The position numbers were made by a program, and so were the translations under genes. 64,000 nucleotides of DNA from Prorocentrum cordatum (taxonomy: Eukaryota; Sar; Dinophyceae; Prorocentrales; Prorocentraceae). The DNA is taken from positions 1-64,000 of the forward strand of contig CAUYUJ010022557.1 in assembly GCA_963575745.1 (NCBI GenBank). Reading direction: 5' to 3'. How positions within the stretch are numbered: position 1 is the first letter of the stretch; each line of letters opens with the position of its first letter. The notes beneath the pieces were generated by a model, which worked only from the letters and a program-made list of their open reading frames with translations, was not told where the DNA came from and ran no database searches. Below are positions 53,671 to 64,000 of the stretch, piece after piece.

Positions 53671-54073
53671 GCAAAGGGCGTGCTCGTTATTGTTCCCAGG
53701 GCCGCGCTCTTGGACCTCGCCAGCGGCCTTGGGGAATTTGGTTTCCCTGGGATTCCCGACGCAGCTGCCAGATGCATATGTTACGACGTTGGCAGCCAAA
53801 TGCCGCGTGCACCGGTGGGAGGCCCGAGACGGTGGCGGATTACAAATTTCACGCTGGATACGCGCGTTTTTGCGTTTTGCCCCCGCCTTGCCGAGATCGG
53901 CGACCGGCACCTCCACTTTCCTCTTCCACCCCCCCCCCTGGTCGACTCTCCAGTTTTCTTGTGTTGGCGCCGGCTTTCACAGATGGCACCTCCGACGTGC
54001 TGGCGCGCAGGGCGCTGTCCACGTACTGAACGAATCTTGCCTCTTCGGCTGCCCGGCACGGCACGACGGTTGA
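53507..54073 (+). pseudogene. LINE ORF2 C-terminal region after a frameshift
   Basis: Continues the polymerase in a new frame: SWNTLEKFLSRARVW, then GCGMFYTIMAYRVNIFRVLG and FPGPRSWTSPAALGNLVSLG, typical of the helical region after LINE reverse transcriptase. Composition weakens after about 53850. Confidence 0.65.
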
Positions 54074-55340
54074 TGTTTCCGGCGCTTGGTGGCAGTTCGG
54101 TCGCGAGGCACGTGCAGCTCATCCACGTCTCGCGAGCATCGTGGCGGCAGCAGGGCGCACCTAGCTCGGCGTTTTCCGCCGTTCCTGCCCTCCCTCCTCG
54201 TCCTCCTGCCCTTCCTTTTTCCTCCTCCCTCTCCCTGGAATCTGCACGCGCTTTGCCATGCGTGTCAGAAACAAGGATGCCGCCACACAGTGTATGTGCA
54301 CACTTTCGCCCCTGTTTAAAAAACTAGGGGCCCGCCCGGGGGGGGGACATTTTGTTAACCTCTGCTCGGGCGTCTGTGGGCAAATTGGTGCCGACAGAAT
54401 GCACGACCAGCTGGTCACTCCGTCGGAGTCGAAATTGGGTCGGGAATTTCCCTGGCGCACATCTCCGTTGTCTCCGTTGTGGCATCCATCTTTGGCCTCA
54501 CTCTTCATCGATTCTCCGGGTGGTCGGCCGGACCCAGCTTGCGACCGTTTAAATTGCCACGCGGAGTTGTTGCGGGCTTGTTTGGCATCTTGGCATCGTC
54601 GCATGAGGCGACGTTGCTCACGAGTCGTGCAGATCCGATGGTACCCCGTCTTCGGGGGATGCTACTTCTCGCCAGCGATGATGAGAACAGCCCGCGTGAA
54701 CAGACGCGCGCACCCAGGGCACGATGACGTTTATCTGGCCGGCGCTGTCAGGTAGTTGTTCGCCGATGTTTGGGAGAACAAGTTGCGTAGGCAGACGTGG
54801 GCGCCCAGAGTGTGGCGGCGTGTACTCGGCCGGCGCAGCATCGAAGTTGGTTGCAGTTTCACTCGCTGCCTTTTCCGTGCCCGTCGAGTACTCGGGTCGC
54901 ACTCCCCTCCCCTCTCGTCTCTTTCCTCCCGCCCTTGCCTCCCGGAGGCGGAACGCTGGCTTGCCCTGGTGGGGTGGGCCTGCTTTCCCTCTCCTCTGCC
55001 TGTCTCGTCCTCGCTCCCCCCGAATTCCGCCACTCGGAGCTCCAGATCTGGTCCGCGGAGGGCTGGTAGCCGGCGCTGCGTGCATAACAATGCGGTGGTT
55101 GCGGCTACGCTCCGCTCTTCTGCCTTCCCTCGTCGCTGTTTCGGTCGTTCGTCTCTCCTTTTCGCTCTGCTCCTTCCTCAACATGCATGCTGCCGCTTAT
55201 TAGTACATATGTGATAGTTGTCTGCTGCAGTCCTCCAGCGCGCCACTGCGATGTGGCTCTGCTTACTGTTGCATGTTTGGTTAGATTTCGGATGCGCGCA
55301 ACGGCTCGCCTATGGCAGTTTGGCTTGAGCGCTGCTCCTT
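54074..55340. other. No supported gene; possibly LINE 3' tail
   Basis: Open frames on both strands without recognisable motifs. The 3' end of the LINE may lie here. Confidence 0.35.
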
Positions 55341-55349
55341 GTGTGCTTG

Positions 55350-55455
55350 TTTGATCCTCCTCCTCCTCCTCTGTCCTCCCCTCCTCCCTCCTCCTCCTCC
55401 TCCTCCTCCTCCTCCTCCTCCTCCTCCTCCTCCTCATCATCATCATCATCATCCC
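55350..55455. repeat. CTC and ATC arrays
   Basis: (CTC)n followed by (ATC)n, the same order as at 40876-41005. A short TA tract and GA run follow at 55733-55765; 55460-56010 holds no supported gene. Confidence 0.9.
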
Positions 55456-56014
55456 GAATATCCTTCTGTTTTGGCGAATCTTGTTCGCTTGGAGTTGGGT
55501 TCCAAGAGCATGGCCAGACATTGGAGATGTCTCTGCCTCGTCGGCACGCGAGGTCTTCTGTTCTGACCGCCTCGTCCCCTCTGCTCCTGTTCAGTCTCTT
55601 GTCGCTTGAGTTTACGTGGTGGCTCACGGAGCTTAGACGCGTGTCAGGTCGTTTCGATTTCAACCATGTGCGCGTGGCGATTCTGGGCACGTCATTGGTT
55701 GTTAACTCGTCGTTACCACCGGTCCCTTTATAGATATATATATATATACACAGAGAGAGGGAGATATAACACAACAAAAAAAAAACAAGAACGCCCCTCC
55801 CCCTCACCACCCTCCCGCTCCTCCTCTCAGGAGGCGTGGCTGCCAGGGCGGGCTGACCACAAATGTGATGCGGACGATGAACCGAACGGTCTCTGGCAGA
55901 GCGATATTCCTCGCGGCGAGCCGGGGCGAGGCCACCCCCTCCTGCTGCCCGCCTTCCTTCTCTTCCTCATGCTTCCCTCCCGCTATACCTCCTTCTGCCC
56001 CTCACTCCCATCAT

Positions 56015-56034
56015 CAAGATCATGATCATCATAC

Positions 56035-56089
<55 letters not shown>

Positions 56090-56121
56090 CATCCTCATCC
56101 TCATGCTCATCCTCATCCTTC

Positions 56122-56157
<36 letters not shown>

Positions 56158-56311
56158 CCATCACCATCACCATCACCATCATGATCATCATCAGCAGCAG
56201 CATCACCATCATGATCATCATCAGCAGCAGCAGCATAAGCATTAGCATGGCCATCATCATCATCATCATCATCATGATTATCATCAGAATCATCATCATC
56301 AGCATCAACAG

Positions 56312-56342
<31 letters not shown>

Positions 56343-56590
56343 ATCGTCATCAGCATCATCATCAGCACCAGCATCAGCATCAGCATAACCATCATCAGCA
56401 GCAGCATCACCTCCAGAATCAACATCATCGTCATTATTATCAACAGCAACAGCTATACCATCATCATCAGCGTCATCATCTGTATCATCATCATCAGCAG
56501 CAGCATCATCATCCACATCAGTATCATCATCATCAACATCATCATCATCAGCATCATCATCATCCGCAACAGCAGCATCAGTCTCAGACG

Positions 56591-56622
<32 letters not shown>

Positions 56623-57420
56623 TTATCGCCGTCATCACCATTAACATCATCATCATCACCATCATGGTCATCAGCAGCAGCAACAGCATCATCACCATCA
56701 TCGTCATCATCATCAACAACAACAGAAACATCTACATCATCATCATAAACATCATCATCATCATCATAATCAGCAGCATCGTTATCAGCATCAGCATCAG
56801 CATCCTCATCGTCATCAGCATCAGCATCGTCAGCAGCATCATCAGTATCATCATCCTCCTCATTTCCAGCAACAACATCATCATCATCAGCATCATCAAT
56901 GTCAGCATCAACATCCGCATCAGCAACCACGTCCGTCCATCCGTCCGTCCGTCCTCATCCCTCCTCGTCCTTCCCTTCCTCCTCGTCCTCCTCCTCCCCC
57001 GCTTCCTCCTCCGCCGTCTCCTCCTCCTCCTCCTCGTCCTCCTTCTCCTCTTCCTACTCCTACTCCTACTCTTACTCCTCCTACTAGTCCTCCTCCTCCT
57101 GATCCAACTTCTCCTCTTCCTCCTTCTCCTCCTCATCCTCCTCTTCCTTCGCCTCCCCCTCTTCCTCCTCCTCCTCCTCATGCATCGACTCCTCTTCCTT
57201 CTCCTCCTCCTCCACCTCCTCCTCCTCCTCATCCTCTTCCTCCTCCCCCTCTCCCTCCTCCTCCTCCTCCTCCTCCTCATCATCATCATCATCATCATCA
57301 TCAGCAGCACCATCAACAACATCATCATCAGCCTCCGCGTCCTCCTCCTCATCGTCCTCCTTCTCCTCCTCCTCGTCCTCCTCCTCCTCATCCTCCTCCT
57401 TTTCATCCGCCTTCTCTTCC
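56015..57420. repeat. Giant ATC/AGC then CTC trinucleotide field
   Basis: About 0.9 kb of ATC with AGC and ACC variants, a short CGTCCGTCC-like run (56935-56955), then about 0.45 kb of CTC. Over 300 codons stay open in several frames (poly-Ile, poly-Asp, poly-Met) purely because of the period. Confidence 0.95.
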
Positions 57421-57679
57421 TCCTCGCCACGACGGGCGTCGCCCGAGGCTGCTTCCCGAGGCTCTATGCCAAGCCCGCGTAATCCCAAGAAGATCCCAAT
57501 GAGTGAGAACAAAGAGGCCCCGAACACACTCGAAAACAAAGCACCTCGAACCTCGGTACCCCCCACCACCCGCCCACGGTCCTCCCTTCTCCTCCTCCTT
57601 CTCCTGCTCCTCCTCTTCATCTTTCTCTTCTTCTTTCCATTATGAATATTAGTATTGCCATACTATCGTTTGTATTATT

Positions 57680-57805
57680 ATTACTCCTCCTACTCCTCCT
57701 CCTCCTCCTCCTCCGCCTCCTCCTCCTCCTCTTCCTCTTCCCCATCCTTCTCCTCATCCTCCTCCTCCGCCTCCTCCTCCTCTTCCGCCTCCTCCTCCTC
57801 CTTAC
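57680..57805. repeat. CTC-rich array
   Basis: Interrupted (CTC)n with CGCCTC variants. Confidence 0.9.
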
Positions 57806-57924
57806 AGACAAGGCCTCCCCGTCGTGCCCCGAGGCCAGTTTTGGGGGGCGGGACCAGGCGTGTCGCCTGAGACTTCCTCGCCACGTATGACCCTGAAGTT
57901 TAAAATCTGGCAACAGCTTCACAA

Positions 57925-58310
57925 ACGGAGGGCAGGTGGCTTCAAAAGTGTAGCTCTCGCCTTAGCACCGCGCACACTCGTGCTGAACATCTGCCAGCGT
58001 TTCACGGATGGAAGGCGGAAGGATTTCGAAATGTGGTCTTCGCTTTCGCGCCGCGCACGTTCATTTCTTATTTTCCCAGAGATTCACACATTGAGGGCGG
58101 ATGTTTCTCAGAATGTGGTTCTCGCCTTAGCGCCGCGCACACTTGTACAACAAATGCAAGAGCTTCCCGGATGGAGGGCCGATGGTTTTCAATATGTGGT
58201 TCTCGCCTTCGCGCCGCGCACGTTCGTTTTGAACATTTGCAAGGGATTCGCAGAGTGAGGGCGGATGCTTCTCAAAATGTGGTTCTCGCCCTAGCGCCGC
58301 GCACACTCGT
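57925..58310. repeat. About 84-bp tandem repeat, about five copies
   Basis: Units start near 57929, 58012, 58098, 58174 and 58257, each with GTGG(T/C)(T/C)CTCGCCTT and GCGCCGCGCAC. ACACTCGT and ACGTTCGT variants alternate from copy to copy, suggesting a two-unit higher-order repeat. Confidence 0.75.
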
Positions 58311-58420
58311 TGGTTAATTTTGCAAGAGTGTCACTGATTCCCATGATCAACGTACCAGAAATGGTGTGTCGGAATGATTGAGGATTATGAGGGTGCAACA
58401 ATTATGTTCATTTGCGCTGT

Positions 58421-58750
58421 TGGAGTCCCAGGAATGGCGTTCTGGCACGATTCCGGATCGTCAAAACGCAATCATCAGGTTGATCCGTGGGGTTGGAGAC
58501 CCGAAAACAATGTTTGGGTATGCTTCAGGGGCTTCAAACGGTTGTTTTCTAAGGAGTGGAAATGAACCGTTGCAGGGGCCTATGAACAGGGAGTTTGGAG
58601 GGAGGGTTGATTCCAACGTCCTGGTCCTCCTCCTCATCCTCCTCCTCCTTCTCCTCCTCCTCCTCCTCTTCCTCCTCCTCATCCCCTCCCTCTCTCCCTC
58701 CCTCCCTCCCTCCCTCCTTCCCTCCCTCCCTCCCTCTTTCCTTCCTCCAT
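58421..58750. repeat. Dispersed repeat, copy B, followed by a pyrimidine tract
   Basis: Related to bases 1-300, again followed by CTGGTCCTCCTC and a C/T tract (58620-58745). In both places possible coding begins shortly after the tract. Confidence 0.6.
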
Positions 58751-58837
58751 CCGTAGCCGCCAGTTTGGCTCTAGCTATTTCGACCCAGGCAATCGCACGA
58801 TTCGGCGCCTCTTCGCGGCGGGCTCGGAGGGGCTCCC

Positions 58838-59100
58838 ATGGCGGACGCGACTGCTGTCGTTCACGTTGCGGTGCAGGGCGCTGTGAGTGCCACGGCACCC
58901 AGGCGCACGGTCGCACCCGTGGCGCGCTCGGCTGTTGCCGGAGCGTCCTTCGCGATGGGCGGCCAGCCAGCGCGTCCTGCTAGAACCGAAGCGCCACCCG
59001 GACGCTGCTGCTCCCAAGGCCGACTCGGCGGCCAAGCTGGGCCGTGGGCGCAGGGCGGGGCCAGAGACTTCGCGGTAGACGCAGTACGCACGCGCGTACT
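58838..59100 (+). CDS. Possible exon, frame uncertain
   Basis: The GC-rich stretch after the pyrimidine tract has more than one plausible frame: MADATAVVHVAVQGAVSATA from 58838, or a frame reading QRVLLEPKRHPDAAAPKADS, then AAKLGRGRRAGPETSR and a stop at 59076-59078. A minus-strand frame ending PSEPAAKRRRIVRLPGSK also looks plausible. I cannot choose between them. Confidence 0.25.
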
Positions 59101-59103
59101 AGT

Positions 59104-59215
59104 GTTAGGTCGGCATGTCCCTCTACAGGAGGAATGCTCGAAAATTGGAAAAATAGAGTCCGAGGATAATTTCTTGTCTATTCTTGACTATCTTTGAATA
59201 TGTTTTTACAATTCG
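59104..59215 (+). mobile_element. GTCGGGC-family element, truncated copy 3
   Basis: Left end TTAGGTCGGCATGTCCCTCT then ACAGGAG, matching copy 2, followed by AT-rich sequence. No matching right end was found, so the copy is truncated or very diverged. Confidence 0.55.
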
Positions 59216-59349
59216 GTTTTTCACTCCCTGCGGCGGTCGTGGCCGGCGGCGGCGCTGGTGCTCGCTGCGGGGCCACCGTGCGGCGTGGGCGTCGACAGCA
59301 GCGGGGCGGACGGGGGTGGCGCGTGCAGCGGCGTCGGCAGAGCGGGTGG

Positions 59350-59522
59350 CCAATGGCGGGGGACGTGCTGCAGCTGGCGCCTGCGCCGCCCGGCTGTTGC
59401 GGGTGCCCCCACCCGAGGAGCGCGCGGGCCTGCTCGCGCAGCTCGGCGCGCGGTCGTCGAGCCTGGCTGCGGACGAGCCGTTCGTCGCACTCCTCGGCGC
59501 CGACGGCTCGCGCCGCTTGTGA
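59350..59522 (+). CDS. C-terminal exon of an unknown protein
   Basis: Reads ARLLRVPPPEERAGLLAQLG, then ARSSSLAADEPFVALLGADG, ending SRRL and a TGA at 59520-59522. Strong G/C-ending codon use and balanced composition. The start of the exon is unclear; coding-like sequence begins about 59310. No acceptor chosen. Product unknown. Confidence 0.45.
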
Positions 59523-59639
59523 GCTCCCCTCGCTGGTGTTGGGCCTGCTCTTCCTCCCCACGGGTTTCCTCGCGGTGCTGGAGGGCGCCTTTGCGGGCCA
59601 GGCTCCTGGCCTGCCCCCCCACCCCAGGGAGTGCTGACG

Positions 59640-60200
59640 CTTGTCGGCGGTGGCGCCTGCAGGGCTACAAGCGCGGCCCCTCTGAGGCGCCACGGCTGCT
59701 CCTGCATGTGTGCAGCCCTCCTTGCCGTTTCGCTGGCGCGGATCTGTCCGTTCGGACTCGCCCCTCATGGCCCGAGGCCTCCCTTCCTCCTCCCTCCCCC
59801 CCTCCCTCCCGCCAAAGCTCCCTCCATCCCTCCCTCCTCCCCGGCGACGATGGCGATCCGTCCATCCTCCATCCCTCCCTCCCTCCACCAGTCCCCTTCC
59901 GTAGCGGACAGGCGAACTGTGCGGAGCAGGCAGGGTGACGCGGCAAAGCGCTCACTCTCCTGCCCCACGCCTCCTTTCCCGACCGGGCCCTCTTAATTGT
60001 GAGGCGGATCCAGACACCCTGTGCCCAACGGCAGGGAAAACTACAGTATCTCTCGGACGAGACCGCACCAGAGGCCGGGCTGGATCAGTTCAACCGCCCC
60101 CTCAGGCGGCCCGCGCCTGCTCCGCACATCCCCACAGAAGCGTCTCTGGAAATGGATATTATCTGGTCCAGGCTTCGGGCTAGAACGGCCATGGCTGGGG
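59640..60200. other. No supported gene; C/T-rich
   Basis: CTCC/TCCC-rich stretches near 59775-59890 and no convincing frame. Confidence 0.4.
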
Positions 60201-60209
60201 AGCAGGGTC

Positions 60210-60425
60210 GCCCATGGCCAGATGGCCCTGCGGGAGCGACGCTGCTCCCAGGCTCTGCTGCCTCAGGCGTTCGATGCGCTGGGGGGGCTCTATCGCCGCC
60301 CCACGTCCTCGGACTCCTCTGGCAGGAGACGCACGCGGCAGGACTGTCGGGATCCCACGGGACGCGACGGGATTCCCACACCCACCCGCCCCCGGGCGGC
60401 CAGGTCCGCCGGCGCCCGCCTCCTG
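60210..60425 (+). CDS. Possible exon
   Basis: One plus frame reads GQMALRERRCSQALLPQAFD, then ALGGLYRRPTSSDSSGRRRT, with mostly G/C-ending codons, before a TCCC-rich array (60430-60490). The opposite strand also reads plausibly (IERLRQQSLGAASLPQGHL to a stop at 60180-60182), so strand is uncertain. Confidence 0.25.
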
Positions 60426-60496
60426 AGGCACCAATCTTCCTCCCTCCCTCCCTCCCTCCTTCCCTCCCTCCCTCCCTCCCTCCCTCCCTTCCCTCC

Positions 60497-60620
60497 CCAT
60501 CGCTCGGACGTCCATTTCGGGTGCATTTCTCGATTTCGTGCGTTTATTTGTTCGTGGGATGGTCAAGATGCTCTTCGATGGTCCTCGCCGAGAGTAACAT
60601 GCACACGTCCAAGCGATGCC
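60497..60620 (-). mobile_element. 124-bp MITE-like element, copy C
   Basis: Reverse-complement copy of the elements at 27657 and 27920, with CCATCGCTCGGACG at one end and CAAGCGATGCC at the other. It lies between TCCC-rich arrays (60430-60490 and 60630-60800). Confidence 0.7.
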
Positions 60621-60824
60621 AAGTCCCTCTCTCCCTCCTCCCTCCTCCCTCCCTCCTCCCTCCCTCCCTCCATCCCTTCCTCGCCTTCCTCCCTCCCTCC
60701 CCTCCCCTCCCTCCATTGCCTCATCCCCTCCCCTCCCTCCCCTCCCTGCCTCCCCTCCCTTCCCTCCCATCCCCTCCCCTTCCTCCCCTCTATTCCCTCC
60801 CTCGACGACGACCACGGGCGCCCC

Positions 60825-60947
60825 GGCAGGTCGCTGCCCCCCCGCGGCCCCCGCAGGTGTCCTGAGGCCCGCGCAGATGTCCTCCGCGCTCAGTTCGCGC
60901 AGGAAGGTCCAGAACGGCGCGCGGACCAGCCTCTCCATTCGGCCCTG
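60825..60947 (-). CDS. Possible minus-strand exon
   Basis: On the minus strand, after an acceptor-like CCATGCCCAG, the frame reads MERLVRAPFWTFLRELSAED, then ICAGLRTPAGAAGGQRPAG. The first part is strongly protein-like, with a faint F-box-like look that I would not rely on. A donor-like CCCGTGGTC follows. Confidence 0.35.
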
Positions 60948-61149
60948 GGCATGGAGACGGGGTACGGGTTCGAGGGGCTGGGTTGTCGGTCGTTTTCGTC
61001 GGTCGGCGGCCTGCTCGGAAGGCGGCGGGATTTCTCAGAGCCCCTCGCGCATGCCGAGAAGTGCTTTCTGTCTTCGGGGAAAGCTCAGGAAACTTCTCGG
61101 GAGGCTGGGGGACTTCGAGCCTCTTGAGAAGGCCCGCCACTTCTAACTT

Positions 61150-62120
61150 CCCCCCCCTCGCTCGCCGCCGATCTTCACCAGCGGCGATCATATCCGTACT
61201 CCGAGTTTCTTAATAAGCGTCGAGGGAGGCGTCACCCCCGCCGACAGCCCCACATCGACCCCCGTCGCGGGCAGCCACCGCGCCGTCAAACCGCGTTCGA
61301 GCCTCCCATCCCCTTCTTCTCGCCTCACCCTCCTCCACCTCCACCCTGGCCTCCCTTGGCTGTCCGCTTCCCCCTCACGTGTTCGTCGTTTTATCTTTCC
61401 CCCTCCTTTCCCCTCCCCCTCGAGTCCGATTCCCCTTCGTCTCCCATCCCTTCCTCCTCACACAAGTCTGCTTCGCCTCCAACCTCCACTCGTCTCCCCT
61501 CCCCCGTTCTTCTCTCGCCTCCTGGTACCAGTCCGGGCCAGATGTTTGAGCATTGTGTGGGCAGAGTTCCAATGATTCATGCCATGAGTGCCTAAGGCAC
61601 CCAGGGCGGCCACCGAATGAATGTAATTGCACGTGCAGTAGGAGGCCGAAATGGCCACGCGGCCTCACCGCGCCTTACGGCGCACGAGTTGCTCGCATGA
61701 AAATGCGTGCAACAGCATGGCACATGCAAGGTTGAACAGACCAGCACAGGCTTAGGCGAGCGAGCGAGCAGGCAGGCACAAGCAGGCGCAAGCAAACAAG
61801 CAAGTGCATCCGGGCGATCACATCAACGTAGGCAAGCGAGCACCAACAGGCAACCAAGCGCATTCAAGCGCAAACAGGCATGCAAGCCTGCAGTCAGACT
61901 CAAGCACGTCAGAAACCACATGGACAAACTAAGCGGAATATGCCCAGGGTCACCTCATCAATCCAACAATCAATTGAACCAGAAAACGCAACGCCTGTAC
62001 AGAGGAATCCACGGATACATTGGAACCAGTATGAGCGCGTAGAGGTGAGAGGAATATATAGGATTACGCATGAGCATGACGAGCACGCAAGGACGCGTGA
62101 CCATTCGCGCGAGCACGCGG
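61150..62120. other. No supported gene
   Basis: C/T-rich, then loosely repetitive GCAAGC(A/G)-type sequence (61750-61900). No convincing frame. Confidence 0.4.
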
Positions 62121-62438
62121 AAGCATGAATGCAATGGCCGAGCATAGAAAAGAGATGAGCAGGGGAGGGAGGATGTGCGATAGTGATGGGAATTACGAGA
62201 AGGAGGACAAGGAGGATGAAGACGCGAAGAGGAGGAGGAGGAGGAGGACAACGGCGAGGACGAGCAAGAGGACGATCGGGATGGGAAGGAGGAGGGGAAG
62301 GGTGACGATGAGGAGGAGGGGCTGGACGACGAGGAGGACGGGGACGAGGACGAGGACGAGGACGGCATGGGGAGGGGCCGGGAGGACGAAGGGGGGGGGT
62401 GAGGAGGAACAGGGAGGGGGGGGGGAGAGGACTACGAG

Positions 62439-62912
62439 GTGGAGGAGGAGAGGGGCTTTGAACACCTGGCCAAGAAGCTCGTCGACATCCAGCTCCGCGC
62501 TCCGTGGCCGACTCGGCGCCCTGCCGTCGCAGGACTCGTGCTGCTCGTCGCCGTGCTCTGCCAGCCCCTCCAACATGCGTCCACGATGGTCGAAGGTAGC
62601 CCAAACATGGCTTGGGGAAGCCACGAAGCTTCTTTCATGGCCTCGAAAAAGGGTGCAGTGCTCGCGCGCTGCGCAGGGTGCGCGCGGCGGTCGCGCGCGG
62701 CGCGCCCGCGGGCTTGCGGCGCCGTCGCGTGCCGCACTGTATCCAAAGAAGAAGGGACAGTGGTTCACCCCTTTTTTCCGCCCGCCCCAAGGGAACTCCC
62801 AACTAATCAAATGATTTTCAAAGCAAAGCAACTCAGGTTTTGCGGCAGCTCTGGGATTTCCAATCTTGCGGTCCAAGCGGCGGATCCAAGACTGGTTTGC
62901 AGACTTCGATGA
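62439..62912 (+). CDS. Hypothetical protein with a signal-like hydrophobic segment
   Basis: Open frame of 157 codons. The first part is protein-like: FEHLAKKLVDIQLRAPWPTR, then AVAGLVLLVAVLCQPLQH, a possible signal or membrane segment, then VEGSPNMAWGSHEASFMASK. After about 62660 it becomes Arg/Ala-rich and less convincing, so only the first half may be an exon. Preceded by a GGA-rich tract (62230-62450). Function unknown. Confidence 0.35.
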   Translation: MEEERGFEHLAKKLVDIQLRAPWPTRRPAVAGLVLLVAVLCQPLQHASTMVEGSPNMAWGSHEASFMASKKGAVLARCAGCARRSRAARPRACGAVACRTVSKEEGTVVHPFFPPAPRELPTNQMIFKAKQLRFCGSSGISNLAVQAADPRLVCRLR

Positions 62913-63379
62913 GCGTCTCGGGTATTGCCAGACGTGTCGGCCATGATCCCTACATGGATTCTTGATGCGTCTTGGGTGGGAACTCTGGGTTCTGGGGACA
63001 AGCCCAGAGTCATCTGAGCATGCCGTGGGACGCATCTGAAGCTCTCCAGAGCGCCCAAGCGACTGCCACGATGGGCAAGGCGGGCCCCAGAGGTTCCAAA
63101 AGTCCTTCAACAGGGCCCCAAGACGCCCAGGACTGCCACGAGAGAGCTCCAATAATAACGCCCTCATAGCGACTATGCTGCAGAAGGTCGCAAGATAGCA
63201 TTCGGGTACCCGAAGAGAGACCTTCAGCGGGCGGGCGTATCATCCCTCGATGTGTTTACGCTATTATGTCTTTATTTGTTTTGCACCGTCTGTCACAGCC
63301 TTGCTTTTATTGCGAAAGCCTTACGGCCGTTGCCGCCGACCCTGAAGACGACGCAGATGAAAACGAGGAGAAGAGGAGG

Positions 63380-64000
63380 AGCAGGAGGAGGAGGGGGGAG
63401 GTGACCACCCCCCTCTTGGAGCCGACGTGGCGGTGTCGTGGGCAGCTCCCCTCCCCCGAGGGGAGCCGACCACCCCTCTTGGAGCGGACGTGGCGATCTC
63501 GTGGACAGGGAATCCCCCGAAAGGAGCCTGTCGAGCCCCCCCCCCCAGGGTATCCGGGCGGGACCTCCCCCCCCCCCCCGGGGGGAAGGGACACGAGGGA
63601 AGGGGCTTCCCCTCGAGTAAACACCGACGTTGCTCAGATTAGCTTCCCCTCCGCGTCGCGGCCGCTCCCCTCCCCCGAAGGGAGCTGCCTGGGCTCCCCC
63701 CCCCCCCCGAGCATCCGGGTGGGACCCCCCCCCACCACCCCCCCACCACCCCTGGGGGGAAGGGATAAAAGGGAAGGGGCTTCCCTTCGAGTAAGCTACG
63801 ACGTTGTTGAGATTGGCTTCCCCCCGCGTCGCGGCCGCTCCCCTCCCCCGAAGGGAGCCGCCTGGGGAGGAAGCGTTTGAAGGGCCCCCCTTCCCCCAAC
63901 CCCCCTCCCGGGCATCCTGGTGGGACCCCTCCCCTCCCCCTCCCCCGGGGGGAAGGGATAAAAGGGAAGGGGCTTCCTTACGACCTTGCTCAAATTGGCT
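63380..64000. repeat. Tandem repeat with AAGGGGCTTCCC blocks, runs off the window
   Basis: The block GAAGGGGCTTCCC(C/T)TCGAGTAA, with TTGGCTTCCCC and GGCCGCTCCCCTCCCC, recurs near 63600, 63770 and 63965. Period is about 175-195 bp with long C runs. A related but distinct unit (GGAGC(C/G)GACGTGGCG) is at 63418-63500. Confidence 0.7.

Larger units (their letters stand above)
48185..54073 (+). mobile_element. LINE retrotransposon (ORF1, endonuclease, reverse transcriptase)
   Basis: A non-LTR element in sense orientation: long intact ORF1, then an APE endonuclease, then reverse transcriptase and its C-terminal region, in the canonical order. The 5' end is somewhere after the MITE at 47965; I could not fix the 3' end, poly-A or target duplication. 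Broken at 51847, near 52025 and near 53505. Confidence 0.85.

Noticed and set aside
55983-57482. Very long open frames over 300-480 codons on both strands
   Set aside because: They consist of poly-Asp, poly-Ile, poly-Met or Arg-rich runs produced by ATC/CTC trinucleotide arrays; no flanking protein-like sequence.
60021-61127. 368-codon plus frame
   Set aside because: Spans a MITE copy and TCCC-rich arrays; only a short part (60210-60425) is protein-like.

Overview
The window looks like nuclear DNA of a dinoflagellate, probably a core, GC-rich, Prorocentrum-like species. The reasons are: very low gene density; GC-rich exons split by short introns whose donors are GC or GA instead of GT; one protein ending in the Y-D-C ... 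W ... KK..CC ... G-C module that I know as common in dinoflagellate membrane proteins; worn-out LINEs with dinoflagellate-like reverse transcriptases; and very large amounts of trinucleotide and CT repeats. I see no rRNA, tRNA, CRISPR array or bacterial-style operon. The species call is an inference; the repeats, reading frames and motifs are read directly.

Layout. 0-2.6 kb: a real gene of unknown function whose reading frame is broken by a 148-bp foldback element that behaves exactly like a GC-AG intron. 2.6-5.5 kb: minisatellites and degenerate repeats. 6.2-14.6 kb: minus-strand retroelement debris (endonuclease, linker, a G-patch-like segment, reverse transcriptase and its C-terminal region) broken by clusters of a short hairpin repeat and by CT tracts. 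15-18.3 kb: an exon-like piece, a 0.2-kb foldback element, two satellites and large CAT and GAC arrays. 19.1-25.4 kb: plus-strand coding-like DNA broken by many frameshifts, including a ubiquitin-specific protease with both catalytic boxes recognisable. 25.8-33.5 kb: short inverted-repeat elements, GAG arrays and an 89-bp satellite. 33.5-34.5 kb: a single-pass membrane protein gene with a GA-AG intron. 34.9-39.7 kb: decayed retroelement-like coding with an RNase H remnant. 41.2-42.3 kb: a three-exon gene piece, one of whose introns is a foldback element. 42.3-47 kb: duplicated degenerate repeats, a 154-bp satellite and a pentanucleotide array. 47.7-54.1 kb: a Tc1/mariner-like MITE, then a LINE with an intact long ORF1, a complete endonuclease motif set and an altered reverse-transcriptase active site. 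55-64 kb: giant ATC/CTC arrays, an 84-bp repeat, a second copy of the repeat that opens the window, a few exon fragments and a terminal repeat.

The unifying theme is small inverted-repeat elements. I count at least seven families. Two insertions (2043-2190 and 41456-41669) sit inside coding sequence, shift the frame, carry short flanking direct repeats, and restore one open frame if removed exactly at GC...AG. That is the signature of introners, transposable elements that create introns. A related copy (15194-15406) lies in non-coding DNA. This is the most interesting system in the window. Frequent frameshifts elsewhere could be decay or long-read indel error; the sequence alone cannot tell.
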